Shown: positions 1-12,432, numbered from the stretch's first letter. The stretch is DNA of 64,000 nt from Ophioderma brevispina (GCA_023653785.1 JAMKCH010012443.1:1-64000); one strand, 5' to 3'. The notes: generated by a model from the letters alone, not told the origin. Program-made: numbers and translations.

Positions 1-2394
1 TAGTGTTGTGGTATAATTGTATCGTGTATATATGGGTGAGTTTCTTTCTTCTTATCGTCTTTTCCTTACGTACCAATTCCATCAGTGTGTGCAAGTTGGT
101 GTATTTTTCCAACAGCTTGGCATGATTTTAACTGGCACTGTTTGCACTGGATAACCTTGGTGAACTGGAGACCATGGGCTAATAATTTACATCCTTTGTC
201 GCCATTCATTTGTAGAAACATGGGATCTAATTTCCATCAATCTTCAGTGTAGAGAAAAATACCCACAGAATCTTTGGTCTTGAGAATGGGCTCCATCCAA
301 ACCGTGAAGAACGGTCAATGTTTGTTTCATACAATGCAGAAAATTTCTTGTGCCATTTGATAATCTTTGATGACCAGAAAGAATCAACAAGAAAAAAAAT
401 ATAGTGCTTGCTTAATGCATCCAGTGGGTCGACCATATGGATGCAGTAAGAATGTGGATTTGGAATTGATCATTTGTGCTCTGATTACTTCAATCTCAGG
501 ATAGGGCTATAAAAGGTCATTAAAAATGCCTTGCTAGAAATATCATAGCATATGCAGAATTGAGGACTTATCAGTTTCCGAAGCATTGCCAAATTCCTTC
601 TGAACATAGCATCAATGCGTACACCAGTTCATCTTTGAAATTTCAAATATGAAGGTGAACAAGTACTTGGAATTACACAGTGGTAACATTTACATGAAAG
701 AATTACGAAATGAACCAAACAGTAAAGATGGTCCCATGGCAAATGGTGAAAGTGGACTTTTTGTTTGAAAACGTTGCTGCCCTTCCATCTTTCTTTCGAG
801 ACACTTCAAGAGCATATTTGCGCTGGTGTGACATCTTGCGTATTATTTTACAATTCATTTTGGGCAACATTATTAAAGTCATCAATATCATAGGGCATGA
901 GATGGAGTATCCACCAATCACACCAACACATTATGAGTTTCATTGTTATTTGTACACTGTATTTTATCCATTACAGTTTAAGTGAAGATGGCTGAGGGGA
1001 GTGCATATGATGGCTGACGTCCATCTCTATAATCAAATTTGGAATAGTGCCAATACTCTACTCAAGGAAGTCAACAAATACTTAGCCCTAGTGTGTATAC
1101 TTAGAGAAGACAACTTTGATAGGCAAGGTTAGACCCATCAATACTCAGTTGTCAGTCAGTCATGTTAATTGGATGACTGGATGACCTTTGACCCATGGGC
1201 CCTCAGCCAAGGTTGACCACAAATCTTGCATGGATGTCCCCATCACCATGCTGATTTTCGTTTTGATACATACATAACATGGTATAACAACATATCCCTA
1301 CCAACAACTTGTATTCTCATTTTTTGAGTATGGATTATTATTATCATAGGCCTTGATTGAATAAAAGAATGGACAATAAAACTGTCCAAACCCATATTAC
1401 TCCATGGATCAAAGAGATAAAGATGCTTGCGTTAGGACATTGGTTACGCATATCCATCGAAGTAACTGTTTCTCTGCACGTTATTATGTCTACTTATACC
1501 TTTACATACTCTGGGGGATGTCAAGTGCAACAGTTGCACCTTTGATTGAAAATTGAATAAAATGTCATCACAATTACTTTTTCCTAAATATCATGACCGG
1601 TGATATACTCATGCAGCAAATTGACCGATCAAATAATAGCACTGTTGATATCCAGTATCCGCTCTGTATGCAGAGGATAAATCACTTAAAATTACTTTTC
1701 AACTGTAATGGGTAATAACAATGGCTTCTGTACTTCCAGATACAAGGATTTGAGGGAGTGCTTCATCACCAGATTAAGATTGGGCTATTTTTTTTCATGA
1801 TGCAAAGCACAAGATACTCGTCCCCCCTCTTTTAAACGCAGAAATCTTAGGCTTCTACTTTTCGTTCAATTAACTTATTGGCCGCATAGGTATGGCATCA
1901 TTGTTTCTGAAAAGGAAAACAAAGATGAACAAAAAATCATGAAAGAAAGTTGTTTGTCAGACTGTGACCTAACATCTTTGTGCAGAACAAAACTTAACTG
2001 TACAGTACTTGCCGCATACCCCATTTCTTTTTAATTTAGCCATGTTGTTAGCATAGGTCGCTAGACCCCCTTCCTTTTTATTATTTCAAATAACCTGATT
2101 GGGGTAAATGGAATAGAAATGAGGTGCTCCGGAGCAATAAGTTATGGATCATTGGTTCTGCACAAAAATGGTTAGGTCACCGTGTTTAAGCCAATCAACA
2201 TATCACGGGTGATTTTTGTTAGTTTTTGCTATTTTATAATAATACTATAATCAGGTGTTATTTTTTACTCTCAAATCGTGCCCTGTAGCCAATTGGCTAG
2301 AGACTTTACACTTAATTATTACTAGACGAAACAATGCAACTTGGAGGCAGCAGCTTAAACAGGGCCATATTGCAACATTCAACACACTACACGA
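1..2394. other. No confident gene or repeat; coding-like fragments on the minus strand
   Basis: Nothing here forms a supportable gene. On the minus strand between about 60 and 460 the frames are unusually free of stops, with ATG or Cys-rich runs, and one segment ends at a gtacgtaag donor-like site (read on the minus strand near position 91). The pieces sit in different frames and match no family I know. The open frame at 710-985 on the plus strand and its minus shadow show no conserved motif. A decayed mobile-element gene is the most likely source. Confidence 0.3.
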
Positions 2395-2630
2395 ACACAC
2401 ACCCACACAAATTAATAAACAAAAAAATTAATGGTTCATTTGCCCATGTTCAAATGAACCTGGAGAAAGTGGCATTCAGTTCTTAATCAATATCTGTTAT
2501 AAAAATTCAAATCCGCAAATGAAGTTCCCGAATTAAATCCAGAAAGTGGTCCCACTGATATTCGATCCGAGACCCTTTGGCTCCGAGGTAAGCGGTGCTA
2601 ACCGGCTAGACCACGCCACTTCCCCCTGGC
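2395..2630 (-). mobile_element. tRNA-derived SINE (minus strand)
   Basis: Read on the minus strand, the head (about 2625 down to 2547) has an A-box-like TGGTCTAGCCGG and, further in, a B-box-like GGATCGAATATC at tRNA-like spacing. The body continues to a T/A-rich and GT-rich tail near 2395-2430. This is the layout of a Pol III tRNA-type SINE. The tRNA of origin is unclear because the anticodon arm is degenerate. Confidence 0.55.
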
Positions 2631-2849
2631 TTGAAAGCAGAGGGGAGTTATGCTATGCGTCGGCGGCGTCCACACAATCTTGTGAAAGCGATTACATGAG
2701 ACCATAGGGTTATGGTGATGTAAACTTGTGGGGTGGGATCGGACTGCATGCCTCATCGTTAGATTAAGGGCGTGGCATATGCTAACTAGGTACCTAATTT
2801 CATAATTAATGAGTTACTTTGGGGTATTTTTACCCACACAGCGTGTGAA

Positions 2850-3250
2850 CAAACTAACTGAAGATCCATAAGTCCGATTTTTGATGAAACTTGGTGGGGG
2901 GTGGGGGAATCATTTACTCTTGCACTGATTCGGTTTGTGGCGCTGTATGCTAATTAAAACTAATTGGGGCAAAACTATTTATGGCTAAATTTGGGGGATT
3001 TTCACCCAAAAAAACTTGTGAACAAATATCCGTGATCCGATTGGGATAACTTGATGGAGGGGTGGGGGAATCATGTACTTCCGCGCTGATTTATGTTTAA
3101 GGTGGTTGTTCCGTTGGTTCAGGGGGGTTGTCCGGGTTTAAGTGGGGTTGTTCCATCTTTAATGTGGTTTTCCAGCTTTAAGGGGTTGTTGGGTTTAGTC
3201 CGATTTTTGATGAAACTTGATGGAGGGGTGGGGAAGCATGTACTCTCGCG
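2850..3250. repeat. Three diverged direct repeats
   Basis: A segment reading roughly ccgatttttgatgaaactt, then gatggaggggtgggg, then a catgtactctcgcgctga-like end recurs at about 2874, 3030 and 3209. The first two copies share further flanking sequence (TTTGGGGxATTTTxACCCA). The third copy lies inside the start of the G-rich minisatellite, suggesting the minisatellite grew from or into this repeat. Confidence 0.55.
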
Positions 3251-4490
3251 CTGAGTAGTTTAAGGTGGGTTGTCCCGGGTTAAGGGGCGGTGGTTGTCCG
3301 GTTTAAGGGGGGGGGGAAAAAGTAAAAAAAGGGGGTTGTTTGTTTAAGGGGGATTGTTGGGCTTTTTAATGTGTGGGTTGTCTGGGTTTAAAGGGGTTTT
3401 CCGGGTTTAAGGGGGGTTGTCTGGACTTACGGGATTGGGTTGGGGGTTTAAGGTGGGTGGTCTGCGGTTAAAGGGGTTTGTCCGGGTTTAAGGGAGGTTG
3501 TCTGGACTTAATGGGGATTGTTTGGGTTTAAGGGGTTTGCACGCGTTTTTAAGGGGGGTTGGCCAGTTAAGTGAGGTTGTCCGTGTTTAAGTGGGGGGGT
3601 TTTGTCCAGCTTTAGGGGGTTGTTTGTTAAGTGGGGATTGTTGGGGTTTAAGTGGTTTTGTCTTGGGTTTAAAGGGGTTGTCGGGTTTAAGGGGGGTTGT
3701 CGACTTCAGAGGGATTGGTTGTGGGTTTAATTTGGGTTGTCCCGGGGTTTAAAGAGTTGTCGGGTTTTATGGGGGTTTGTCTGGGCTTAAGGGGCTTGTT
3801 GTGGTTTAAGGTGGGTTGCACGAGTTTTAAGGGGGGTTGTCAGGTTTAAGGGGGGTTGTCTGGGTTTAGGGGGGTTGTCCCTGGTGTGTTAGGGGGGTTG
3901 TCCACTTTAAGGGGGTTTTGGGTTTAAGGGGGGTTGTTGGGTTTAAGTGGTGGGTTGTCTTGGTTTAAAGGGGGTTGTCCGGGTTTAAGGGGGGTTGTCC
4001 TGTATTTAAGGGGGGTTGTCTGGACTTAAGGGGATTGTTGGGGTTTAGGATTGTTGTCCGGTTTAAGGGGGTTGTCCGGTTTAAGGGGGTTGTCTGGCTT
4101 AAGGGGGTCTTGTTGTGGTTTAAGGTGGGTTGCACGAGTTTAGGGGGGTTGTCCCGGTTTAAGGGGGGGTTTTGGGGCACATAATACGCGTATTCATCGC
4201 ATACTGCACACATGACGGCATTCTGCGTATGCGCGCATGTGCTATGCATTGCCCCGGACTTGCACATGCTTGTCCGGTTAAGGGGGGTTTTGTCTGGGCT
4301 TAAGGTGGATTGTTTGGTTAAGGTGGGTTGTCCGGGTTAAAGGGGTTGTCCGTGTTTAAAGGGGGTTGGTCTGGGTTTAAGGGGCTTGTTGTGGTTTAAG
4401 GTGGCTTGCACGAGTTTAAGTGGGTTTGGCCCAGGTTTAAGGGGGGTTGTTGGGGTTAAGGGGATTTTGGGTTTAAGGGGGGTATTTGCA
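3105..4490. repeat. G-rich minisatellite, unit about 20-22 bp
   Basis: About 1.4 kb of irregular tandem units built on GGTTTAAGGGGGGTTGTCC with variants (GGACTTAAGGG, GTGGTTTAAGGTGGGTTG). A 75-bp non-repeat patch sits at about 4185-4270. One strand is almost pure G/T with many runs of 4-8 G, the other C/A. Open frames over it (minus 3965-4267, plus 3975-4184) are artefacts of the repeat, giving PLNRTTPLNR-like peptide repeats. Unit length varies by single bases throughout. Confidence 0.9.
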
Positions 4491-6210
4491 GCTGATTATT
4501 AAAAATTGGGTAAACCGCTCCCGCCAGGGGCATTGTCGCGGTCGAGAACCGCCTACTTGTATTTTTTCAATAAAGTGATGAAGATATACATCAAATTATT
4601 GAACTCATAGTAGAACCTCAAAGTTATTTTTATCGCGAACGGGCCACTCAATCCAATTGGGTAGCCGTTTCAATATAGAATCCAATATAGCAAAAGAGTT
4701 CCATTGATTCCGTCCGGGCCGCTACATGCACAATATCATACAGTGCATGACGAATCAAAGGCAAATACCTCATTGCGTACTTGAGACTTCTATGTGAAAC
4801 GTATACCCTAATCTGGGCGGGGATAATAAGTCGATAACGCCTGACATCTATTCAACTGCATAGGACATTAAACAAAGCTCTGCCGTTCCAACTAAACAAA
4901 GGGGAATCTGACGAAGTTTTTGTCCTCTGAATACCAGGTGAGTTAACTTGTCCAATAATCCATTCATTGCTTAGTCATTGTATCGTAGTGTATGTCCCTT
5001 GATCACTGATTTCAGAAAAGAAATTTGCGATGGCAGTTTTATTCATTTTCATGAACCATGTTCACCTTTTTACAATTGCCATAACCAAAATGGGTAATTA
5101 TAAATTTTATTATTTTTATAGGTGAAAAATGTTTTACTTCTACGAAGTATGTAACCCAAAATTAACAATTTTCCCTTGATCCCATGGCCAACTATCAGCA
5201 TTAAAACTGCATTCAACCCATATTGTCCACTCTATTCCAAAAACATGATGTTCTCTTCCTTCGTTAAGCACACAGGTTCTACTAGACTACAATTTTCTGT
5301 GCTTCAGAAGCATAGAAGAGGTCCTTCGAAGTTCGGTTTCAAAGTCGCAAGGTGTAGCTCCCTCCATTTGGTCATAATCTCCAGTTGGTCAGTAGTGATT
5401 CCATGGTCATTCCACAAAATGGGCAGGTTTGTCGCTAACACTGTTTTATATTCTGATTTCATATTACACTGGTGCCATGGTCTTTGGAAAACAATAGGGT
5501 GTCAAGTCATTTTGTATCAAAGTTGCTTGGACATTTCAAATCAGTAGGGTAAATGCTTATGACGTGACGTGGTGAACAACAGCAAGCTTGCCAACGCTTG
5601 TAATGGCAAAATTAGCTCAGAAGAAAGCTGGTTGTGTTCGCACAGGCATGTCTGTAGGTGTTAGCCATTTCAACTTGAGGAGTTGTGGTTGAAAACTGTC
5701 CTAATACACCATATTCATAATATTGAAGTGTCACTGTAACTATGACATTTATCCAATACTCCTATGTGTGTTATGTCCACAGGCTGAGGAAATTTGTGAT
5801 ATCTCTTGTGCAGAGCATTAAACATACGATGGGAGTTGTGGAGATACGATTTTGGTTGCACTAATTAACCCTCAATTTGGCCCTTGCTATGTTTTAAGAT
5901 TTTTGACATGAATTTGGGAATTATGAATTGTGTGAGATCGTCTTGCTACATTCCCCATGTACATTACTTTCAAACGTGTTGCAGTAATTTTTGTGTATTG
6001 CCTGCATCACCGGAAGACACATAGGAGTCCAACTTTAGACCCTGGTTTAAACCAGGTTAATCCTTCTTAATGGATTTTTACCTTTAACTATTCAGAAAAT
6101 TAATGTAATAGGTGGAAAATTTTGTCATCGTGGGGCAGCCCCCCTGACCCGTCCTTAACTCATTTATAAATCACGACATGTTGGGCATATTGTGATACAG
6201 GTGTGAAAAG
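4491..6210. other. Unassigned; decayed coding-like stretch on the minus strand at 5170-5800
   Basis: The plus open frame 5176-5547 is long but has no recognisable motif. The opposite strand gives interrupted coding-like peptides in shifting frames, such as WNDHGITTDQLEIMTKW and EYGVLGQFSTTTPQVEM. Frame changes and stops mark it as a decayed fragment if it was ever coding. I recognise no family. The remainder holds no repeat or gene I can support. Confidence 0.25.
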
Positions 6211-7460
6211 GTCAGTAGTGGGCTGTCATTAGTAACGTTTAAACGGTTAACCGGTCGAAAGGCCGTTTAAACGGTGTATAAATTCGCTAAACGTGTAAAC
6301 GGGAACCCTTTTACCTCTCCTTTTAGTGGGACATTTTTTTCATACGGACTAGAATTAAAAACAAAATCCACACAAAATTCTTTAGAAAACAGAAATAGGA
6401 CATGAACTGCACAATTTTTTTTAATGCACCTTTACTACCGAAAGAGTGCGACCCCCAAAAACACAGTCGGTTTAATTCGCGACATAAATTCTCCCCACTA
6501 CAACACTAACAAATGATACCTTTTTTGGGAAAAATTATGATCGTTGTTGTCATCATGGTCATGCATGCACACACTGAGAGTGTTGACTAGGCCGAACTGC
6601 GGTGAAGAGTCGCGTCATCAATGCCCACCAAAATTGTTATTTTGGCATAACCTGACTAAAATGGTGGTTTTTTACGAGCATATCGACCATTTAAACACAT
6701 GATCTGAAGGTTGAATCGCAATTAGTGTAAAGAACATACCTGTTTTATGTCAACGATGAATTTCGTATATCAATCCTAGTGCACCGTTAAATATCAGCCC
6801 GTCTATTATATTATCCGATTCGTCTACTGCTCAGAGCAGAAAGTCGGCCCGTGGTTGCTGACTGGGTGATGATACTTACCCTGGAGAAAATGAGTCACTG
6901 TAGCGAGGTGGTTTGTTTGCAATTAGTACTTTTCATGTACAAAATGAATCAAAATATTACTTTTTGGAAACTGTACAATCGTTATAATGTTATATGATTC
7001 TACTATCCACTATTTATCAAAATGGCACAGTATTAAAAGACCATGGCCACGAAAGAAACAAAACAATTAGCAAATATATCGTGTCCGAAAATTTGCGTGG
7101 TAAACAGATACAGCTGGTGCGCACTGGAGGGTCCGTTTTTTTTCTGTTGGCGCTGAGGTCCTGGACTGAGGTGAGAATTCAGATTTGTTAGTTTCAGGCA
7201 AGTTTTATTATTAAGAAACGCCTGATCATAACATGTGAGTTGTGACCGTATACAGTAAGAAGCAGTGCATAGTACCAAATAGGCATGCAAAATATTGTGG
7301 CGGTCCTATGAATAGGCGGGAATTTCCCAGGGATTGTCCCTTTTATTGGCTCAATTTCGCTGCACGAATCATCATTTGATGAACCTGGGGATGTCGTCTT
7401 CCGTTTAAACATTAACCGGTCGTCGGACTTTCCGTTTAAACGCTTGGGGAATTAACCGGA
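6211..7460. mobile_element. Possible DNA transposon remnant with CGTTTAAACGG-rich ends
   Basis: The left end (6234-6275) has two blocks of GTTTAAACGG around TTAACCGGTCG, and the right end (7398-7450) has matching blocks in the opposite orientation, CCGTTTAAAC around TTAACCGGTCG. They are about 1.2 kb apart. Such subterminal repeats are typical of hAT-type non-autonomous elements, but exact termini and a target duplication are not visible. No transposase is present inside. Confidence 0.4.
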
Positions 7461-7675
7461 CATGACAAGCCCGAGTCAGTAAGTACACCGTCTGATCATG
7501 GTTAAAGGTAAAGGTCAATGGTCAAATTGAATACTGTACTATCACATTTTCTCTCTAAACAATGAAGTCAGTGTGACCCTCCAAGTGACCTGCATTTAGA
7601 GGGTCAAAGGGCAAAATCGGTGTCAGATACTCAAAAGATACAATAATCTACTACCATGTGGGTCGCTAGCAAACC

Positions 7676-8131
7676 ATTCATTAGACCCATTTAAGCGCCC
7701 TGAAACATGTTGCGCGCCTGCCTACGTTGTGTCTTGTTGCGTTGTTCTTTGCGTTCAACACGATGTTCAATTTTTTTCTCACTGGGTAGTGGCAGTCATT
7801 TTTTGTTTATGTTTAAGCCATAAGGATCAGGAAATTAGGTTAAGATTACCGTGATATTAAAATCCATTTATAATTAAAATAAAGTTAATTTTGGGAACCG
7901 GTACTCGCTTTATGATGAATTGAAAACCGGCGATGCCATTATTTTTGCGTGGCCGAACTCGCCTCTGGCCTCGTTCCTCCCCTTAAAATAATGGCATCTA
8001 CTTGGTTTCAATTTGCGTGGAAGAAACTCGGCTCTGGCCCTGTTCCCACTTAAAATAATGCATCGACTTGGTTTTCAATTCGTCGTAAAGAGAGGTACCA
8101 TCCCCAAATCATCGCTTTATTCTCTCAGTTG
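7676..8131. repeat. Repeat family P, copy 1, with 3' hairpin
   Basis: This segment shares many stretches with 52850-53258: TTGCGTTGTTCTTTGCGTTC, CACTGGGTAGTGGCAGTC, then GGGAACCGGTACTCGCTTTA. The right half is a hairpin whose arms meet at ATTTTTGCGTGG and TTAAAATAATGGCATC. In this copy the right arm is partly duplicated (two TTAAAATAATG blocks), so the hairpin is longer than in copy 2. No coding capacity. A fold-back element or SINE-like repeat is likely. Confidence 0.65.
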
Positions 8132-9490
8132 ACATCGTTAATTACAATCAAGTCTAGGGCAACAACCTGCTGCAAATTTATAACTTTGCTCTGCGCCAAA
8201 TTTCTTGTAAAAATTCCAAAATGGAACTAAAGAAGACTGTCCTGATATTCAAACCCCCAAAACCACACACACAACAAACAAATGAACACAGCACAAAAAA
8301 ACACAACAAACCACGCCCCTGACAGCAAACCAAACCAAGCAAACCCGCAAAACAAAAACAAAAAATCAGACTCCTCAAACAAACCAAAAAACCCTCCAAA
8401 CAAAAACAGTAATCACAAAAGACAACAAAACCAACAAACACAAGTTTGTTTCCGTAGGTAGAGTCATACAAATTCCAATGCAAAATTAAAAAAAATTTAT
8501 TGATTTTTTTTATTAATTTTTTTATTTTTAATTTATGTTTTAAAAGATTTTCCCCAGAAAGTGCTTCATCATACCAAAACTGTGGTAGTCACACACAGTG
8601 CAACATCATAGCTTCAAAACAATAGGCCTATCTTTTTGGGGCAACTTTATTTTTTACTATAAAATGAAATGTTCTCACTGATGCATATAGTCTAATAGAA
8701 AAGCAATTTTCTCTCACTCAAAATAACTCACTTTTTTTTTAATAACACAATAAATGCGATTAAAAGATGCTTCAAACCAAAATGCATGCGGCTTACTGAA
8801 AACTAAACTTGGTGATTTTTCCCCTTATTTTGTCTAGTCTAAAATGAGGAGGTTTAATAGGTCTGTTTCCATACCAAGGACACGCAGCGTTTGGCGCATA
8901 GTTTTATTTTTAACTTATTTTCTTGCCAGGCACCTATTAACCTACTAGGATTTGGTAAAAAACGGGCCTGCCACACAACCAATCTCCCTTCAATGATCAC
9001 CCCGGCTCCCCCTCGGCTTATATCAGCTGATTTATTCATGAGTTTGTTTATTTGCACTCAGCAAAACACGACATGAAAAAGCCTTCCTGACACATTTGAA
9101 TGACCACTGAGTACCGCGCAGGCATATGCTGTAGTTCGGCGCATCTTTTTGACCAATTACGCACCTGTTTGCGAGGTGTTAGCCCGCAGTCCCGCACTCT
9201 GTTTGAATCGTCAACAGACATGCTGTTCGTCGATTTCTGTGCTTAAAATATGCATTAATTTCACCAATTTCTCCTGAACGAAGAGGTTCTATGAGCGGTT
9301 GAACTATTTCTTAGTTTGAGATTCATCATAGCTAACAAAATTAAAAGAAAGCTGTTCAAGAGACCTTGACCAAATTCATTGTTTCCAAGTTGGACAAAAT
9401 TTTTTTTTTTACTTTCAAAAATCTTTTGTAAATGATTAACCCAAGATAAATCCTTTCTAAAAGTGTGATAACAAGATATTTTGGCCCCTA
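8132..9490. other. A/C-rich tract and unassigned DNA
   Basis: From 8220 to 8440 the plus strand is strongly A/C-rich with recurring ACAAACC and AACAAAC words, which produces a spurious Cys/Phe-rich minus open frame. The rest has T and A runs and no gene or element I can delimit. Confidence 0.5.
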
Positions 9491-9524
9491 TTGTAGTAAT
9501 CTTACCGGGCGACAAGCCCGCACC

Positions 9525-9622
9525 ACACCGTCCTATAAATTTCCCTATATTTCCTAATTTTTTGACCTCACCCTATAAATCCCTATAACTTCCAAAATCC
9601 CTATATTTCCCTTATTTTTTTC
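9525..9622. repeat. TCCCTATAT-type simple repeat, copy 1
   Basis: Irregular units of CCTATAAATTTCCCTATAT recur about five times. A second cluster of the same words lies at 11468-11550, in the same orientation. Confidence 0.6.
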
Positions 9623-10380
9623 TCCACAAATTAAAGATTGATGTTTTGCCTGATTGTTCACAGAATTGATCCAAATAGTGGCCTTTCAGAGTCCTAAATT
9701 TTCACTATAGGAGCTTTTAAACCAAGCATTACAGCATATGGGTCGCTCCAATCTTAAATTAGCATGGTGGTATAAGAGTCAGCTTTCAGTCTTTGTCAAT
9801 TTAGGACTTTTTCTGGACTTTGATGACTTATGTGTTGAGGCATCATCTGTAGTTAGGATTACAAACAGAAAATATCTTTTGTCAGAATTCATGACCACTG
9901 CTTTAATATTCTTTCCAAAGATAAAGAGTCCGAGTTTAGTAACTCCGACTACACAACAATTGAACAAATTTTACTGTTCTTCATGGAGGTGGATACTCAG
10001 AGTTGGTTGGGTTGAGGGTGGTGCAGCTGGACTTGAAACCCGTACCCATTCGTAAGGGTCATTTTGGTTTAAAAAAATACCATTTCTGAGGATATTTTGC
10101 TTACAATATGTAGCTTTTTTTCAGATTTGTTTTGCTCAGGCACAAGCCCCGAAAGACTTGCCTTTTTCAAGATTTTTGAGAATTTTTGAGGAACATGACC
10201 ACTCTTGCCCCAAAGAACCCATTGTCTAATACAAATTTGGTATGAGATGCCGATCTGCATGTCAAAGCAAAGTTAAGGTCACATCTTTTAATTGTATTTG
10301 TGTTTTTCTACTCTTATTCCCCTTGATTGCTAATATATGTCAATTCTTGATCACTCTTATACACATTGACAATTAACTCA
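9623..10380. other. Unassigned sequence
   Basis: An open frame at 9738-10055 has no conserved motif and atypical composition. I see no repeat end, splice structure or RNA gene. Confidence 0.4.
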
Positions 10381-11230
10381 TTGTGAAAAACCACTTGCCC
10401 AAGATTCACCAGGTGTGCTACATGTGTAGTTTGTCCTAAAGACCCCCTATGTGACCTTTGAACTATTGGTTAAAACTATTAAATGTCATTTCTGGTGGCA
10501 AGTTAGTGCTATGACCATCAAACACACTTGCTAAAAATTACCCGCCTAAACCCTACATGTTGGACCAGATTGACCGCTGATGGCCTGACGTGAGCTTTGA
10601 CCTTATTTTTTTTATGTCAAATGCAATATTTCCTTAGCAAATGAGGCTATTAACTAAATTATTTTTGAATCATGCTCAAAGAAACCATGGCCCAAGATTA
10701 TCCAGGTGTACCAGATGTGACCTGTAAATGACCCCCTACATTATCCTTTGCACATTTTTTTACAATCTGTAAATTGCCACCAAATTTGCTTTTTAAAAGA
10801 ACACTGCTAAGGCACTTGGTGTACATAGATGACCTTTTTAAGGATCCCATGTTACCTTTGACCATGTTTTGAGAAAACAAAAACGGCAAAATGCCAACTT
10901 CCTTGGTAATGATACATTGGTATACAATGGATTCAAGTGATGTAGTATTTCCATTAATTTTTGATAAGATACGATAATAACAGAGGCTAATTACACTTCT
11001 AAAATACACACTATTTGTGTTGCCAGAAGATGGCAGGAAGGCACATGTACAATTCTTGTTTTTGTTAAGTGTGAGGTTTCCATGTATCCAAATAAATAAT
11101 TTAAAAACTTTTCAGAAAACTTCTTGCAATTTCTTCCACAAAACAACACCTCTTTGACCTAGGATATGGGGTCAACAGCATAAATAAGGTCAAAACTTCA
11201 ATGGCTTGACTTATATACTACTTAAATATT
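10381..11230. repeat. Diverged tandem repeat with TGACCTTTGACC words, unit about 300 bp
   Basis: The words CCCAAGATT-CCAGGTGT-C and a following GACCCCCTA then CCTTTG recur at about 10398 and 10692, with a weaker third copy near 10805. Between them lie several TGACCTTTGAAC or CTTTGACC sites. The open frames crossing it are spurious. Confidence 0.5.
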
Positions 11231-11467
11231 TCACTCTGACTCTGCAGGAACCCAATTTCCGTCCCCTCAAACAAATACAATAGGATCGTTTGCCCTTCAG
11301 AAATCGTCGCCCCCATTTATTTAATTACCTACAACATGGAAGATTATTCTTCATGTAATATAGTCATCCACCAGAGACGGCCATTTTTGGCACATAGCTT
11401 TCTATGACTTAAATTGCTCTCTTGATATAACTGGAAAGGCGCCCACATTCCAAGTAAAAATACAAAC

Positions 11468-11560
11468 AATTCCTATATTTTCCCTATATTTTCTTGATTC
11501 TCCCGAGTATTTCCCTATATTCTTGTTTTTTTTTTTTTTTTGGCCCTATATTTTTTGCAA
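11468..11560. repeat. TCCCTATAT-type simple repeat, copy 2, with T tract
   Basis: Units such as TTCCCTATATTTTC recur, followed by a run of about 18 T and another CCTATATT. It is the same type as 9525-9622. Confidence 0.55.
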
Positions 11561-11769
11561 GGGTGCACTTGTAGTCCTGCAATGTGTATTTCAGTTATTT
11601 TCTACATTCTATTACATTGATTTTGAATATCGTGTTTTGGGTATGTGAAATTGAGAGTTAAATCGTGCTTGTGAATTAGAGTAAATAACCATTATTATTT
11701 TTGTCAGTTTGAGCGCTTCACAAAACATCAGGCTACGCATGCAGATTTCGATCCGGTAGTGGTTTGCTT

Positions 11770-12090
11770 CTTATGATAATGAAGTCAAGGGTCACAACCA
11801 AGGTCAAAGGTCACAACCAAGGTCAAAGGTCAAGTTATAAAATGGGCTGAAAATATCAAGTTGGCTTCATTTAAGAAGTAAAAGTCCAATTGCTACAGAA
11901 CTTGTAGATGCTCCTTGGGAACCTTCATATGATGAAGTCAAGGGTCACTTACAAAGGTCTTTGTAAAGGTCAGTTGTCACTTGCAAAGGTCATCTGATGT
12001 CAAAGTTATAGGAGTGATGAAAAGGTTGATTGCGAAAGCAGGCAACACGTATGGTTTGAGAACTGCTTGGTTTTTATCAGAGGTCAAAGT
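11770..12090. repeat. AAGGTCAAAGGTCA array
   Basis: At least three tandem units carry AAGGTCAAAGGTCAC, with ATGATGAAGTCAAGGGTCAC at two sites and GTCAAAGTTATA. The spacing of AGGTCA half-sites is one base (DR1). This is the same style of repeat as 22730-22960, 43230-46290 and 52430-53550. Confidence 0.7.
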
Positions 12091-12137
12091 GACCCTCTTT
12101 CCTGATTAGATCTTTTCAGTGGAATTTGGGATTGAGC

Positions 12138-12432
12138 TTAAAGAGATACCACCCGATCCTCGGCCTCGACCCCATCATTTTCCTCATCAAGCCTCAGATA
12201 TTGGTAGCAACTCTTTTCCATTATGATGCTATGAGCATTAATATGACGTGATTATAGTTACTGGAAAATATTTGTACAGTAACCTATTGTAAGCTGTTGT
12301 AATACACACAATTACTGCTTATGATAAAATGGTATCCGATTCAGCTGAAATTTGGAATTAAGGTATGTTGGCGATGGCCATTCATATGAAATGCAGAAAA
12401 TTATATGTTGTAATCCGGTGGGGCATCTTTAA
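12138..12432. mobile_element. MITE family E, copy 1 (TTAA ends)
   Basis: It begins TTAAAGAGATACCACCC and ends GGTGGGGCATCTTTAA, imperfect inverted ends with TTAA at each border. It shares CCTCGGCCTCGACCCCA and the middle segment ACAATTACTGCT with 17466-17909 in the same orientation. There is no coding capacity. TTAA borders suggest a piggyBac-mobilised non-autonomous element. Confidence 0.75.

Noticed and set aside
3965..4267. 100-codon minus frame with PLNRTTPLNR-like repeats
   Set aside because: It is the complement of the G-rich minisatellite; the peptide repeat follows directly from the DNA unit.
3105..4490. Telomeric repeat
   Set aside because: The unit is TTTAAGGGGGG/GTTGTCC, not TTAGGG, and it lies internally.
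5176..5547. Longest plus frame in the window (123 codons)
   Set aside because: No motif or conserved order of residues; the opposite strand looks at least as coding-like, and neither matches a known family.
8178..8483. Cys/Phe-rich minus frame of 101 codons
   Set aside because: Produced by a strand-biased A/C-rich tract; no start context, domain or splice structure.
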